A DNA stretch of 64,000 nt from an uncultured Rhizobiaceae group bacterium (GCA_937930635.1 CALHCF010000004.1:62001-126000); one strand, 5' to 3'. Shown: positions 1 to 9,929, counted from the stretch's first letter. The notes: generated by a model not told the origin, from the letters alone. Made by a program: numbers and translations.

Positions 1-3000
1 GTTTCTTCTTCAAGTGCGACCGCCAGATGATCGTTTGCTGGCTCGGCCACGGCGATTGCGGCGCCACTTGATGCAATAGCACTCATTGTGGCGCCGCCCC
101 CCGACGTGCCCCCACCCGAGGGTTTCGTATCCAGTGAACCAGCCGGATCATCGCTCTTGCCACGAGAGCCGCCAATTACCGAAAGCTTGTGGCCCCGTGT
201 AAGACCGCGAGACACAACTTCTGTTTTGCCTTCGCTAACGCCCTTACCAAGTGCCGTGGACTGGAAGTCGCTCGTATCAACATGCCCCAGATCGTGACGG
301 CCCAGATAGGAGATGGCCAGTTCGCGGAACGTGTAGTCCAGGATTGATGTGGCATTCTTGATTGCGTCATTGCCCATCACGATGCCGGCAGGCTCAAATT
401 TGGTGAATGTAAAGGCTTCAACATATTCCTCAAGCGGCACGCCGTATTGCAATCCAAGAGAAATGGCGATGGCAAAATTATTCATCATCGCGCGGAAGGC
501 AGCGCCTTCCTTGTGCATGTCGATGAAAATTTCACCGAGCCGTCCATCATCAAATTCGCCAGTGCGAAGATAGACTTTGTGTCCGCCTACATTCGCTTTT
601 TGCGTATAGCCCTTGCGTCTGTTTGGCAGCTTGTCGCGGGCCTGCTGACGCTCAATCTCGACAATCTTTTCAACAATCTTCTCGGTAACCTGTGTGGCCC
701 GAGCTGTGGCTGGCGAGTCGATGAGGTTGTCGAGGGCTTCTTCATCCTCCTCATCTTCGATCAAAGAGGCGTTGAGTGGTTGTGACAATTTGGAGCCATC
801 ACGGTAAAGCGCATTGGCTTTCAGCCCCAATTTCCAGGACATCATATAGGCTTTGCTGCAATCTTCGACGAGCGCATCATTCGGCATATTGATGGTCTTG
901 GAGATCGCACCGGAAATAAACGGCTGCGCGGCGGCCATCATGCGAATATGGCTTTCAGTAGACAAGGAACGGGTGCCAATACGGCCACAGGGGGTGGCAC
1001 AGTCAAAAACCGCCAGATGTTCCTGCTTCAGACCAGGAGCACCTTCAAGCGACATCGCGCCACAGCAGTAGATGTTGGCTGCCTGGATTTCTTCCTTATC
1101 AAAACCCAGCGCTGTCAGCATATCAAACGAGAAATCGTCAAGCTGTTCATCGCTGAAACCAAGAACGTCTTTGCAGAAAGCGTCACCAAGAGAGAACTTG
1201 TTAAAGGCAAATTTGATGTCAAAAGCCTGGGCAAGGCCAGCTTCAACCGCATCAATCTGCTCCTTGCTAAATCCTTTTTCTTCAAGAGCTCCATGGGAAA
1301 TGGCGTTGGAACCTTTTAGCGTTCCGTGACCCACGGCATAGGAGATCATATGCTCGATCTGATCTTTGGAATATCCAAGCTTGTCGAGGGCTTCCGGCAC
1401 TGCACGGTTGATGATCTTGAAATATCCACCACCGGCCAGTTTCTTGAATTTCACCAGCGCGAAATCAGGCTCAATGCCTGTGGTGTCACAATCCATGACC
1501 AGGCCAATTGTGCCGGTTGGAGCCACCACCGTTGATTGCGCGTTACGGTAGCCGTGTGCGTCACCTTTTTCGACGGCACGGTCCCAGGCTGCCATGGCAT
1601 GTTCGCTGAGACCCGCCCACAATTCCTTTCCTTCCAACGCAGAGTGATCAAGTGGAACCGGATTGACGGCCAGATCTTCGTAACCATCAGCCTTGCCGTG
1701 CGCAGCAGTGCGGTGATTGCGCATCACGCGTGCCATATGGTCCTTGTTAGGTGCGTATCCGGGGAAGGGGCCAAGCTCTTTCGACATTTCCGCCGAAGTC
1801 TCGTAACAAATCCCGGTCATGATGGCGCTGATTGCACCACAGACCGCCCGTCCTTCATCTGAGTCGTAGGGAATGCCAGCAGTCATCAGCAGGCCACCGA
1901 TATTGGCAAAACCCAGACCGGTCGTGCGGTAGTCATAAGACAGCTGAGCGATCTCCTTGGATGGGAATTGAGCCATCAAGACGGAGATTTCCAGTGTGAT
2001 CATCCAAAGGCGACAGGCGTGTTCGAATGCCTCGACATCAAAGGTTTTGTTGTCACGGCGAAACTGTAGCAGGTTGAGTGACGCCAGGTTGCAAGCCGTA
2101 TCATCAAGGAACATATATTCCGAGCATGGATTAGACGCGCGGATTGGTCCGGCGGCGGGGCAGGTGTGCCAGTCGTTCATCGTCGTATTGTAATGCAGGC
2201 CAGGATCTGCGGACTGCCATGCGGCATTACCAATCTTGTCCCACAGATCTTGGGCGCGCACTGTCTTGACGACTGATCCATCTTTGCGTGCCGTAAGGTT
2301 CCAGTCTTCGTCAGCCTCAACGGCTCGCAGGAATTCATCCTTGATGGAAACCGAGTTGTTGGAGTTCTGGCCCGACACCGTAAGGTAGGCGTCGCTGTCC
2401 CAGTCCGTGTTGTAGACAGGGAATTCGATATCCGTGAAACCCTGTTTGGCCAGCTGAATTACGCGGTAGATATAGTTTTCCGGTACCGCGCTCTTCTTTG
2501 CGGCGCGAATTTCGCGCTTCAGAGCCGGGTTGTGCTTAGGGTCAAAGCAGGTGTCGCCAGGGCCTTCGCAGTTAACACAGGCCTTCATGATGGCGGTCAT
2601 GTGGCGCGATACGAGCTTGGAGCCGGTTACAATTGCTGCAACCTTTTGCTCTTCCTTGACCTTCCAGTCGATATATTCCTCGATATCCGGGTGGTCGATG
2701 TCGACAACCACCATCTTGGCGGCACGACGGGTGGTACCACCAGACTTGATAGCACCTGCGGCACGATCTCCGATCTTCAGAAAGCTCATGAGGCCGGAGG
2801 ATTTGCCGCCCCCGGACAAAGGTTCGTTCTCGCCGCGGATATAGGAAAAATTTGAACCCGTGCCGGACCCGTATTTAAACAGGCGCGCCTCTCGCACCCA
2901 AAGGTCCATAATACCGCCATCATTGACCAGATCGTCACCAACGGACTGGATGAAGCAGGCGTGAGGTTGAGGGTGTTCGTAAGAAGACTTGGACTTCACC

Positions 3001-3551
3001 AGTTTCCCGGTTTTGAAGTCTACATAGTGATGGCCCTGTGCCGGTCCATCAATGCCGTAAGCCCAGTACAATCCGGTGTTGAACCACTGGGGAGAGTTTG
3101 GAGCAACCTTCTGCATCGCCAGCATATGACACAGTTCATCATGATAGGCCTGAGCATCGTCTTCGCTATCAAAATAGCCGCCCTTCCATCCCCAATAGGT
3201 CCAGGTTCCTGCCAGACGACGGAAAACCTGCTCTGCAGTCATTTCCGGGCCATAACGCTCTTCTTTTGGGAGCTTCTTTAATGCTTCCTTGTCTTCAACC
3301 GACCGCCACAGAAAGGAGGGGACATCATTCTCCTCAACCTTCTTCAGGCATGCGGGAACTCCAGCCTTCCTGAAATATTTCTGCGCGATAATATCGCTGG
3401 CGACCTGACTGAATTGTTCTGGAACCAGAATATCTTCAAGCTTGAAGACAATGGAGCCATCCGGATTTTTGATCTCACTGGTGGTTTTACGAAAAGCTAT
3501 ATCGGCAAAGGGCGACTGATTGGCTTTTGTATGTTTGCGATCGATGCGCAT
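1..3551 (-). CDS. nrdJ: Adenosylcobalamin-dependent (class II) ribonucleotide reductase, C-terminus cut by window edge
   Basis: Class II reductase that makes deoxyribonucleotides using adenosylcobalamin, with or without oxygen. About 1183 codons are visible and the frame is still open at base 1, so only the last few dozen residues are missing. The family usually runs to about 1200-1250 residues and ends in a cysteine-rich tail, which is not visible here. The protein starts [17 protein letters not shown], typical of alphaproteobacterial NrdJ. The active-site loop with the N-x-C-x-E signature (SNPCSE) lies near residue 473, on bases about 2115-2140. A GGGGA Shine-Dalgarno lies just upstream of the ATG. 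No intein interrupts the frame. The gene stands alone, behind a leader of over 300 bases and a pair of NrdR-type boxes. Function is confident. Confidence 0.95.
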   Translation of the reverse strand, partial: MRIDRKHTKANQSPFADIAFRKTTSEIKNPDGSIVFKLEDILVPEQFSQVASDIIAQKYFRKAGVPACLKKVEENDVPSFLWRSVEDKEALKKLPKEERYGPEMTAEQVFRRLAGTWTYWGWKGGYFDSEDDAQAYHDELCHMLAMQKVAPNSPQWFNTGLYWAYGIDGPAQGHHYVDFKTGKLVKSKSSYEHPQPHACFIQSVGDDLVNDGGIMDLWVREARLFKYGSGTGSNFSYIRGENEPLSGGGKSSGLMSFLKIGDRAAGAIKSGGTTRRAAKMVVVDIDHPDIEEYIDWKVKEEQKVAAIVTGSKLVSRHMTAIMKACVNCEGPGDTCFDPKHNPALKREIRAAKKSAVPENYIYRVIQLAKQGFTDIEFPVYNTDWDSDAYLTVSGQNSNNSVSIKDEFLRAVEADEDWNLTARKDGSVVKTVRAQDLWDKIGNAAWQSADPGLHYNTTMNDWHTCPAAGPIRASNPCSEYMFLDDTACNLASLNLLQFRRDNKTFDVEAFEHACRLWMITLEISVLMAQFPSKEIAQLSYDYRTTGLGFANIGGLLMTAGIPYDSDEGRAVCGAISAIMTGICYETSAEMSKELGPFPGYAPNKDHMARVMRNHRTAAHGKADGYEDLAVNPVPLDHSALEGKELWAGLSEHAMAAWDRAVEKGDAHGYRNAQSTVVAPTGTIGLVMDCDTTGIEPDFALVKFKKLAGGGYFKIINRAVPEALDKLGYSKDQIEHMISYAVGHGTLKGSNAISHGALEEKGFSKEQIDAVEAGLAQAFDIKFAFNKFSLGDAFCKDVLGFSDEQLDDFSFDMLTALGFDKEEIQAANIYCCGAMSLEGAPGLKQEHLAVFDCATPCGRIGTRSLSTESHIRMMAAAQPFISGAISKTINMPNDALVEDCSKAYMMSWKLGLKANALYRDGSKLSQPLNASLIEDEEDEEALDNLIDSPATARATQVTEKIVEKIVEIERQQARDKLPNRRKGYTQKANVGGHKVYLRTGEFDDGRLGEIFIDMHKEGAAFRAMMNNFAIAISLGLQYGVPLEEYVEAFTFTKFEPAGIVMGNDAIKNATSILDYTFRELAISYLGRHDLGHVDTSDFQSTALGKGVSEGKTEVVSRGLTRGHKLSVIGGSRGKSDDPAGSLDTKPSGGGTSGGGATMSAIASSGAAIAVAEPANDHLAVALEEE

Positions 3552-3613
3552 TCTTGTGTGTCCCCAAGTTGGTTTGCAGCACATTCCAATGGCTGCTGAC
3601 AGATTCTTATTCT

Positions 3614-3812
3614 CCCGCAACGCTGACGTGATGCGGGTTGCTTTATTCCAGATCGCCTGGGCATCCTGTGCCTGACCAATCCCATTTCCTGCCCGACCGC
3701 GCTCTCTGTGGAGCGTTTAAGCCAAGCTTGCCCCCCGAATGAGCCGCTCAAAGCGGCAACCGGGATTAAGGCGATCCTCGAAACACATTCGCCCTGGTAA
3801 CGTTCAAAACGT
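3614..3812 (-). promoter_or_regulatory. Long structured 5' leader of nrdJ with four stem-loops
   Basis: Between the NrdR-type boxes and the nrdJ start lie about 330 bases with no convincing ORF. Four perfect inverted repeats are visible: CCCGCA/TGCGGG (3614-3619 with 3632-3637), CGCTC/GAGCG (3700-3704 with 3711-3715), GCCGCT/AGCGGC with a 3-base loop (3743-3757), and ACGTT/AACGT with a 3-base loop (3800-3812). I could not find the conserved core of a cobalamin riboswitch. The leader could be a structured cis-regulatory RNA for nrdJ; this is inference from hairpins only. Confidence 0.4.
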
Positions 3813-3878
3813 CACACTGTTTTCGACACACTAGATGGTGCTTTGCGAAACCAGCCCACAGAGCTCTAATGTTCGCTA

Positions 3879-3926
3879 ACACCATATGTAGCGCATGACG
3901 ACACCTTTGACCACAATATATTGAGG
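3879..3926. promoter_or_regulatory. Pair of NrdR-type boxes upstream of nrdJ
   Basis: Two 16-base sites resemble the known NrdR box (acaCwAtATaTwGtgt). The distal one is CCACAATATATTGAGG at 3911-3926 (about 13 of 16 matches). The proximal one is ACACCATATGTAGCGC at 3879-3894 (about 12 of 16). Their centres are 32 bases apart, about three helical turns, which is the usual spacing of cooperative NrdR box pairs. They lie about 330-375 bases upstream of the nrdJ start, so the promoter is probably here. NrdR represses reductase genes when dATP is abundant. The P450 gene on the other side starts over 500 bases away and is a less likely target. Confidence 0.7.
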
Positions 3927-4454
3927 TTAAGAAGCCGTTAACACCATACTCGGTCGTTTTTGTCATTTTTACCCGACAGCCAAAACGACACGCGAAAAAC
4001 CACAGCGCCGAAGTGTGTTCTGAAACTCACTCCGGCGGCACAATGGAAACGGTGCCGGATTGTTGTCATCAAGAGCGAACCAGAAAACTGCTCGTGATAC
4101 TGCAAAATGACCAGCGGAAACTAGCAAAGTGCACACCCACGTCAACATGATGTAGGTGCAGCAAATGAGACCCACGACATGCTGTTGGCAGTCGCTCACC
4201 TTTTTCCCCAATGTAAGTTTTGCTCTTAAACAAGGGGTTTCAAAGCGTTTTGAAAAATCAGCAGGGAAGAGCGGGGAGCAAATTGCCTCCTGAAAAAAAA
4301 ATAAAAAAAATATACTTGACCTGTGGGTGACAGTTTAACGACGTGATTCTCTGCAAAAGTGATGTCGCAAACACTTAATTACGACACGATTTTTCACACA
4401 TCATGCACAAGTTGAAATGCAAACAGACACGCTTCGTACATGGCGGAGACCGTA
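3927..4454 (+). promoter_or_regulatory. Gene-free stretch upstream of the P450 gene with A-tracts and an inverted repeat
   Basis: About 500 bases without a credible gene. The short minus-strand ORFs here have no family resemblance or good ribosome site. Two elements stand out. An inverted repeat TTTCAAA-gcgt-TTTGAAA lies at 4238-4255. Two A-tracts (nine A at 4293-4301 and eight A at 4303-4310) sit immediately before TTGACC at 4316-4321, resembling an UP element plus -35 hexamer. I do not see a good -10 at 16-18 bases downstream, so the promoter call is tentative. Confidence 0.35.
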
Positions 4455-5705
4455 ATGAAGCCCCTCAAAGTTGACTTCACATCCAACGCCTTCAGCCTTG
4501 ATCCGCGCCCCACTCTGACCGGGTTGAGACGGCAGGGGGAGGTGGTGCGAATCAAACTGCCACTTCTCGGCGCGGTCTGGATGACCGTCAGTCATGCCGC
4601 AACATCAGATATGCTTAAGAACAACCAGCTTTTCACCATGCGCAAGCCGGCCCGGAAAGGGCACCAAAAAGGCGATGTTACGGGGATGCAGTGGTGGATG
4701 CCGCGCGGCATTCGGTTGCTTAGTGACAATATGCTGTCGAATGATGAGCCTGATCATCGTCGTCTGCGCAAGCTGGTTGATCAGGCGTTTCAACGCCTTT
4801 CCGTTATGAATATGGAGGCGTCGATTGATTCATTGGCCAAGGAGCTTGCCGATCGCCTTAAAGTTGAGCCTGAAAGCCGGTCTGTTGATCTTGTTGAGGG
4901 CTTCGCCCGCCGCCTGCCAATGACGGTAATCTGCCACCTGTTGGGATTAAGCGAACCTGAAACCGAAGCCTTTGCAAAACAGGCCGCTAGGCTGACCAAT
5001 GTCAGCGGCATTGTTAGTTTCCTGGGCGCGATGATTCCCATTCGTCGTATGCGCATCATGCTGGAAACCATCGTTGAGGCAGAACACAAACGTCAGGCTG
5101 CGGGTCACGCAGGCACGGGTTTAATTGCGGAGCTGGTTCAAGCCGAATCCGATGGTGATACATTGAGCCATGACGAGTTGATCGCAATGATCTTCCTTCT
5201 GTTGGTCGCCGGTCATGAAACCACCACCCATCTGATTTCGGGCAGTGTTCTCACATTGCTTCAGCACCCCAGACAGAAGGAATGGCTTTTTGAAGATGAG
5301 GGCCGCATGGATATGGCGGTTGAAGAATTGCTTCGTTTTGTCAGCCCGGTTCAATTCTCCAAACCGCGCATTGTGCGCAATTCGGGAGAATTCCATGGAG
5401 CTTCTCTGCAAGCAGGTGATTCGATTATAGCGTGTCTTGCCGCTGCCAATATGGACCCACAACGGTTTGAAAATCCTGGCAGGCTTGATCTGGAGCGCCG
5501 CCCAAACCCGCATCTGGAGTTTGGCACCGGCATTCATTTCTGCCTCGGGTTTCAGTTGGCCCGGCTGGAGTTGAAGCGGGCTCTTATTGCGCTGTTTGAG
5601 GCCTTTCCCAACATGGAACTCGCACCTCATGGTGCTGAATACAGTCAGCGAATGGGAATGCGCGCACTCAAACGCTTGCAGGTTTATCCAGAACTGGCAT
5701 CCTGA
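4455..5705 (+). CDS. Cytochrome P450
   Basis: Soluble bacterial haem-thiolate monooxygenase of about 416 residues; substrate unknown. The I-helix oxygen-activation motif AGHETT is at residues 252-257, the ExxR pair at E291/R294, and the haem-binding loop FGTGIHFCLG begins at F356 with the haem ligand Cys363. I chose the second ATG: GGAG stands six bases before it, while the ATG at 4440 has no ribosome site. No ferredoxin or ferredoxin reductase gene is adjacent, so redox partners must be encoded elsewhere. The transglycosylase gene starts four bases after the stop, so the two may be co-transcribed although their functions look unrelated. Family assignment is secure, specificity is not. Confidence 0.93.
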   Translation: MKPLKVDFTSNAFSLDPRPTLTGLRRQGEVVRIKLPLLGAVWMTVSHAATSDMLKNNQLFTMRKPARKGHQKGDVTGMQWWMPRGIRLLSDNMLSNDEPDHRRLRKLVDQAFQRLSVMNMEASIDSLAKELADRLKVEPESRSVDLVEGFARRLPMTVICHLLGLSEPETEAFAKQAARLTNVSGIVSFLGAMIPIRRMRIMLETIVEAEHKRQAAGHAGTGLIAELVQAESDGDTLSHDELIAMIFLLLVAGHETTTHLISGSVLTLLQHPRQKEWLFEDEGRMDMAVEELLRFVSPVQFSKPRIVRNSGEFHGASLQAGDSIIACLAAANMDPQRFENPGRLDLERRPNPHLEFGTGIHFCLGFQLARLELKRALIALFEAFPNMELAPHGAEYSQRMGMRALKRLQVYPELAS

Positions 5706-5709
5706 TTCC

Positions 5710-6873
5710 ATGATGATTCGCTCTATAATTGCTGGTTTCGCCTTATTGCTCACGACGTGGGGGGCAGGGGCGGAATCGTTCGACAGATTTATTGCCGACA
5801 TGAAACGCGATGCCGCGAAACGGGGCATTACACCGAAGACGTTTTCACTGGCGACAAAAGGGTTGAAACCCGATCCCAATATGGAACGTTTCACCAAACG
5901 CCAGCCTGAGCTTGTCAAACCCATTGGCAGCTACATTGAACCACGGGCAAACGGCGCGTTGCTGAAAGCCGGTCGCAATAAAATCAAACGACTTAGCAAG
6001 ACTCTCAAAAGCATAGAGCGCAAGTTCGGTGTTGACCCCTACGTGGTGGCCGCAATCTGGGGTATGGAAACCGGCTACGGCAGGGGAATTGGAAACAGCG
6101 ATGTCTTTCGTTCGCTGGCTACATTGGGCTGGAAACGCTATCGCGACGATTTTTTCCGCAAGGAGTTCATCGACGCACTTGTAATCCTTCAAAATGAGAA
6201 GATTAGCCGAAAGCAGATGATAGGATCCTGGGCTGGAGCGATGGGCCAAACCCAGTTCATTCCCTCCAGTTTCTTAAAATACGCTGTCGACTTCAACAAT
6301 GATGGCAAACGCGATCTGTGGCGCACCACATCTGACGCTTTAGGGTCAGCGGCCAATTATCTCGCCAGCAAGGGATGGAAGCGGGGGCAGCCTTGGGGAA
6401 TGCCTGTGCTGCTGCCTAAAAAACTGCCGCGCCATGCCCTGACGAAAAGCTGGAAAACCTGGGCCGCTGAGGGTGTCAAAGCCTTTGATGGCGCCCGTTT
6501 TCCCAAGAATGGAAACGCAACACTTTTCTTCCCCGCCGGTGAAGAAGGACCTGCCTTTCTGATTACTGAAAATTACGAGATTATCCGCGATTACAATTCT
6601 TCTGATTCTTATTCGTTATCTGTTGGCCTTTTGGCCAACCGTTTGCGTGGTGCCCGGCGATTTAAGACCAGGTGGCCAACAGCAAAGACTTTAAATAAGG
6701 CACAGCGCATGAAGGTGCAGGAACTGCTGGCCAGAAAGGGGGTTGAAGTGCCCAATCGTACCGGCCGCATTATAAAGGGCGTGCGGTTTGCAATCCGTGA
6801 CTTCCAGCAGCAAAAGGGACTTGTCGCTGATGGATACCCGGACAGGGCCCTCCTCAAAGCTCTTGCGAAATAG
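5710..6873 (+). CDS. MltB-type lytic murein transglycosylase
   Basis: Cleaves peptidoglycan glycan strands to 1,6-anhydro products in the periplasm. The 387-residue product starts with a signal peptide (MMIRSIIAGFALLLTTWGAGA, no lipobox cysteine, so soluble rather than a lipoprotein). The SLT_2/MltB catalytic domain follows, with IWGMETGYGRG carrying the likely catalytic Glu near residue 120 and the GAMGQTQFIPSSF signature. A C-terminal peptidoglycan-binding domain spans about residues 325-385. Its start lies directly after the P450 stop. A longer in-frame ORF runs back into the P450 gene, but the signal peptide fixes the start here. The last 20 bases overlap the convergent GST gene. Confidence 0.93.
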   Translation: MMIRSIIAGFALLLTTWGAGAESFDRFIADMKRDAAKRGITPKTFSLATKGLKPDPNMERFTKRQPELVKPIGSYIEPRANGALLKAGRNKIKRLSKTLKSIERKFGVDPYVVAAIWGMETGYGRGIGNSDVFRSLATLGWKRYRDDFFRKEFIDALVILQNEKISRKQMIGSWAGAMGQTQFIPSSFLKYAVDFNNDGKRDLWRTTSDALGSAANYLASKGWKRGQPWGMPVLLPKKLPRHALTKSWKTWAAEGVKAFDGARFPKNGNATLFFPAGEEGPAFLITENYEIIRDYNSSDSYSLSVGLLANRLRGARRFKTRWPTAKTLNKAQRMKVQELLARKGVEVPNRTGRIIKGVRFAIRDFQQQKGLVADGYPDRALLKALAK

Positions 6874-7549
6874 GCCGCTTGGGAGGAAACGCAACACCAG
6901 GCATGCCCGATTGCCACTGCGGATATTTTTCCATCACGTTAATAAACAAATTGCTGGCGACGAAATCAGCTAACCAGCGCTGGACATTTGGACAAGGCTG
7001 GCTGGCAAACCAATGAGCGTCTGTGTTGGCAAACTGACGCAGAAAAGGGGCAATCGCGATATCGGCAAAACTCTGCCTGTTCCCAAACAGATAAGGCTGG
7101 TTTGCTAACCGCTCCTCCAGTTCCAGAACAAACTCCATTGCCGCTTCGCGGTGTTGTCTGGAAAATTCGGCAGCATCCACGCCTTCGGGTGCATAGCGCG
7201 TGGCGTATTTATATTGGTCGAGATGGGTTTTGAACGCGCCATCAAACCGCTCAATCAGTGCGAGCATCTGTACCCGTGCGGGACTATCGGGCGCAGGAAG
7301 CCACTCCACAGGATCGTGTTTTGAGAGCGCCCACAATGCGATATCGAGACTTTCTTCCAAAACGGTTCCATCCGTCTGAATCAGCACCGGGACCGTGCCC
7401 TTTGGGGAGCGGGCCAGCATGTCGTCAGGTTTTTCGCGCAACACCACTTCGCGCAATTCCACGGCCTGTCGTGAAACCATCAGCGCCAGCCGGCTGCGGA
7501 TGGCGTAGGGGCAGCGGCGAAAGGAATACAAGATGGGCAGGTTGGTCAT
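6854..7549 (-). CDS. Glutathione S-transferase family protein
   Basis: Cytosolic GST-fold protein of 231 residues. The N-terminal thioredoxin-like domain begins LPILYSFRRCPYAIRSRLAL, where the CPYA motif places it among GSTs that use a cysteine (glutaredoxin-like chemistry) rather than Tyr or Ser. An all-helical C-terminal domain follows, with the usual N-capping pattern QSFADIAIAPFLRQF. It is the last gene of the gpt-ridA-EutA-like-MFS-GST operon: its ATG overlaps the stop of the MFS gene by four bases (ATGA), indicating translational coupling. The substrate is unknown; thiol-disulfide exchange or detoxification are both possible. It overlaps the 3' end of the convergent transglycosylase gene by 20 bases. 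Confidence 0.85.
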   Translation of the reverse strand: MTNLPILYSFRRCPYAIRSRLALMVSRQAVELREVVLREKPDDMLARSPKGTVPVLIQTDGTVLEESLDIALWALSKHDPVEWLPAPDSPARVQMLALIERFDGAFKTHLDQYKYATRYAPEGVDAAEFSRQHREAAMEFVLELEERLANQPYLFGNRQSFADIAIAPFLRQFANTDAHWFASQPCPNVQRWLADFVASNLFINVMEKYPQWQSGMPGVAFPPKRPISQEL

Positions 7550-8784
7550 CGTCTCGCTTTTTGCCGCGCCCTGGCATCGAACGCAACAATGAACAGCGTC
7601 AGGATAAACAATAGTGCGCCAAACCAGTAGAACACGCCAGGATTGGGAAAGAGCGGCGAGGTCCCGGCAGAAAGATAGAAGATCTGCGTTGCAACAAGCG
7701 GTCCAATGATCATGGCAATCGTGTTGATGCTGCCCAGCGTCCCCTGCAACAGGCCCTGTTCGTTGTCAGGGACATTCTGTGACATGATCGCCGTTAGCGC
7801 CGGGCCTGCACATCCCCAACCGATCAGATGAAACAGAATACCAGGATAAATCATCCAACCCTGGGTCAGGAACGGTAAGCCGATGTAAGCGATGGTTGAG
7901 ATCACAAAGCCACCAAACACGACTTTACGCTCGCCAAACAGAGGAACGACGATCCGCACCAGATACCCCTGAACGAAAGCCATACAGATGCCCACCCAGG
8001 CAAGTGAGTAGCCTGCTTCCGCGACACCCCAGCCAAAACGCGCCTCCGTCCACAAAACCCAGATTCCCTGTAGCCCTTGCTGTGCGATCCCGGTCAAAAA
8101 CAGGGCAATGAGGAGAACGAGCAGTGTTGAATAACGGCTTATGCGTGCAATGGCAGCAAACGGATTGACCTTGTCCAGCGTGATGGACGAACGCTTTTGC
8201 GCCGAGAGACTTTCTGGCAACAGAAAATAGCCAAACACCATATTGATAAAGGCAAGAGCTGCCGCGAGCCAGAAGGGATACTGAAGGTCAATCGCCCCCA
8301 GAACCCCGCCAATCAGCGGCCCGATGGTGAACCCCACGCCAAAGGCCGCACCCAGAAGGCCAAAAGCGGCTGCGCGGCCTTCTTTTGGGGTAATATCGGC
8401 AAGATAGGCATTGGCTGTTGAGACCGTGGCGCTGAACACACCAGCGACGATGCGTCCGATAATCAGCCAGGCCAGATTGGGTGCCAGCGCAAGAATGATA
8501 TAATCGAGGCACAGGCCTCCCAACGAGATGAGAAGAATGGGGCGGCGACCAAATCTATCTGACAGAGCGCCAACAAAGGGGCTTAAGACGAACTGCACAG
8601 CGGCAAATCCCGACATCAGCAAGCCGTAAAGAAGAGCCGTATTTTCAATGGGCTGACCTGAGAGTTCGCCAACAAGCTTAGGCAAAATGGGCCAGGCCAG
8701 CCCGACCCCCAGCATGTCAATGACAACCGTTGCAATAATAAAGATAAGAGCGGTTTTGCGACCGCCTTGTGCAGCTGTTTTCAC
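7546..8784 (-). CDS. MFS drug-efflux type transporter (TCR/Tet-like)
   Basis: Twelve-helix major facilitator of about 412 residues, close to the tetracycline-resistance class of proton antiporters. The loop 2-3 motif GALSDRFGRRPILL is intact, and the first helix (LGVGLAWPILPKLVGEL) has the pattern usual in TetA-like proteins. I chose the GTG at 8784: it forms a GTGA overlap with the stop of the upstream gene, and the longer ORF would reach 72 bases into that gene. The stop overlaps the GST start. Position inside an operon of small-molecule enzymes suggests export of a metabolite or toxic compound rather than clinical resistance. Substrate unproven. Confidence 0.85.
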   Translation of the reverse strand: MKTAAQGGRKTALIFIIATVVIDMLGVGLAWPILPKLVGELSGQPIENTALLYGLLMSGFAAVQFVLSPFVGALSDRFGRRPILLISLGGLCLDYIILALAPNLAWLIIGRIVAGVFSATVSTANAYLADITPKEGRAAAFGLLGAAFGVGFTIGPLIGGVLGAIDLQYPFWLAAALAFINMVFGYFLLPESLSAQKRSSITLDKVNPFAAIARISRYSTLLVLLIALFLTGIAQQGLQGIWVLWTEARFGWGVAEAGYSLAWVGICMAFVQGYLVRIVVPLFGERKVVFGGFVISTIAYIGLPFLTQGWMIYPGILFHLIGWGCAGPALTAIMSQNVPDNEQGLLQGTLGSINTIAMIIGPLVATQIFYLSAGTSPLFPNPGVFYWFGALLFILTLFIVAFDARARQKARR

Positions 8785-9566
8785 CGGGAAAGGCCCAGAC
8801 GAAACAACGAGCCATAGCCGCTGATTTCGTCTTTCAACCCGGCCAGACGCAGACAATGCCAGGCCATAGCATGATTGGACGATGTGACGGGCAGGCCGGT
8901 TTCTGCTTCCAGGTCATTGATAATATGCATAAGGCGCAAAGATGTGCAGGAAACAAAGACAGCATCGAGTTGGCGACCCTCAACCAGTCGGGCCACAGCA
9001 GCCTTCATACTGTCAGCATCAATGGTGGCTACAACCGGGTCCATTTCCTCGTTAAAGGAACCGAGTACCGGAACCTCAAAACCCTGCGCCATCATTGATT
9101 TACGAATGGCAATGTTGACGTCATCACGATAGGGCGTGAGGACCGCGACCCGTCGGGCACCAAAAGCATTCAAGGCTGCAAAGGCCGCCAGAGCCGGATT
9201 CGATACAGCAGATTCTGGCTTGGCCTGCTTGAGCATCGCAGCAACAGCATCTGGCCCCAGAACCATCGACGCTGAGGTGCACCCATAGGCAAGAACGTCC
9301 AGATGGTCATCAGGAAGGAGCCGTTGGGCAGTTTCTGTTATGGCTGGACCCATTGCAGCAAGTGTTTGCGGCGTAATGTTTGGAGTATTGGCAATGCGGG
9401 CATGAAACAACGCAATACCAGGATCATTGAGCTGTGCAAGCAGCGCGCGAAATTCGTCTTCAATCGTATAATCTGAGGCGAGTACAACGAGACCGATCCG
9501 AGCCTTTGCTCCAACCGTCTGAGACGTCTTGAAGGGCAGATTTTCGATCAGTTCAAAGTCTGCCAC
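8781..9566 (-). CDS. Asp/Glu racemase-superfamily protein, EutA/maleate isomerase-like
   Basis: 261-residue protein of the aspartate/glutamate racemase, maleate isomerase and arylmalonate decarboxylase superfamily. The two catalytic cysteines are visible in AYGCTSAS and VSCTSLR, one per pseudo-symmetric domain. Blocks such as SSNHAMAWHCLRLAG and GSFNEEMDP resemble the ectoine-utilisation protein EutA, but no eutBCDE or ectoine genes lie nearby, so I do not assign the symbol. It starts at a GTG nine bases after ridA and ends in a GTGA overlap with the MFS gene. The likely chemistry is cis-trans isomerisation, racemisation or decarboxylation of a small acid. Confidence 0.82.
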   Translation of the reverse strand: MADFELIENLPFKTSQTVGAKARIGLVVLASDYTIEDEFRALLAQLNDPGIALFHARIANTPNITPQTLAAMGPAITETAQRLLPDDHLDVLAYGCTSASMVLGPDAVAAMLKQAKPESAVSNPALAAFAALNAFGARRVAVLTPYRDDVNIAIRKSMMAQGFEVPVLGSFNEEMDPVVATIDADSMKAAVARLVEGRQLDAVFVSCTSLRLMHIINDLEAETGLPVTSSNHAMAWHCLRLAGLKDEISGYGSLFRLGLSR

Positions 9567-9575
9567 GACTCAGGC

Positions 9576-9929
9576 CTAAAGCGCGGCGATAAGGCCGATT
9601 TCCACTGTGAAGTCAGGCGAGGCGAGCCGGGGAGATTCAACACAGGCACGGCACGGGGCATTGCCGCCGGTCGCCCAGGAATCCCAAACAGCATTCATTT
9701 CAGCGAAATCATCCATACTGCAAAGCCAGATTGTCGCGGTCAGAGCTTTTGACTTGTCGGTACCGGCTTCGGCCAACAGAGCATCAATCTGGGAAAGAAT
9801 CGCCTTTGTCTGTTCCGTAACCGAACCGCCGGGAGCGCTTTGAGCCACTTGACCGGCAAGATATACGGTATCGCCGTGAATGACAGCCTGGCTCATGCGG
9901 TCATTGGTCTGAATTCTCTTGATGGACAT
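9576..9929 (-). CDS. RidA (YjgF/YER057c/UK114) family enamine/imine deaminase
   Basis: Small trimeric cytosolic protein of about 117 residues. RidA proteins hydrolyse reactive enamine/imine intermediates released by PLP enzymes. The fold-defining pattern is present (VYLAGQVAQ near the start, PCRACVESPRLASPDFTVEIG at the end). The common substrate-binding arginine of the archetype (in RxxV near residue 105) is not clearly aligned: CRACVE occupies that region, so this may be a Rid subgroup other than archetypal RidA. I start at the ATG at 9929, behind an AGAGAG ribosome site. It lies 29 bases after gpt and nine before the EutA-like gene, in the same operon. Confidence 0.85.
   Translation of the reverse strand: MSIKRIQTNDRMSQAVIHGDTVYLAGQVAQSAPGGSVTEQTKAILSQIDALLAEAGTDKSKALTATIWLCSMDDFAEMNAVWDSWATGGNAPCRACVESPRLASPDFTVEIGLIAAL

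Noticed and set aside
1-3551. Intein in nrdJ
   Set aside because: Reductase sequence runs without a break and at family length; no splicing-domain motifs.
3552-3880. Cobalamin riboswitch in the nrdJ leader
   Set aside because: The conserved core elements could not be found on the minus strand; other structures remain possible.
3766-4211. Two minus-strand ORFs (66 and 80 codons) upstream of nrdJ
   Set aside because: Composition and lack of ribosome sites do not support them, and one covers the NrdR-type boxes.
5121-5924. 267-codon minus-strand ORF across the P450 gene
   Set aside because: It is antisense to a gene with complete P450 motifs, has no family resemblance or ribosome site, and its openness follows from codon bias.
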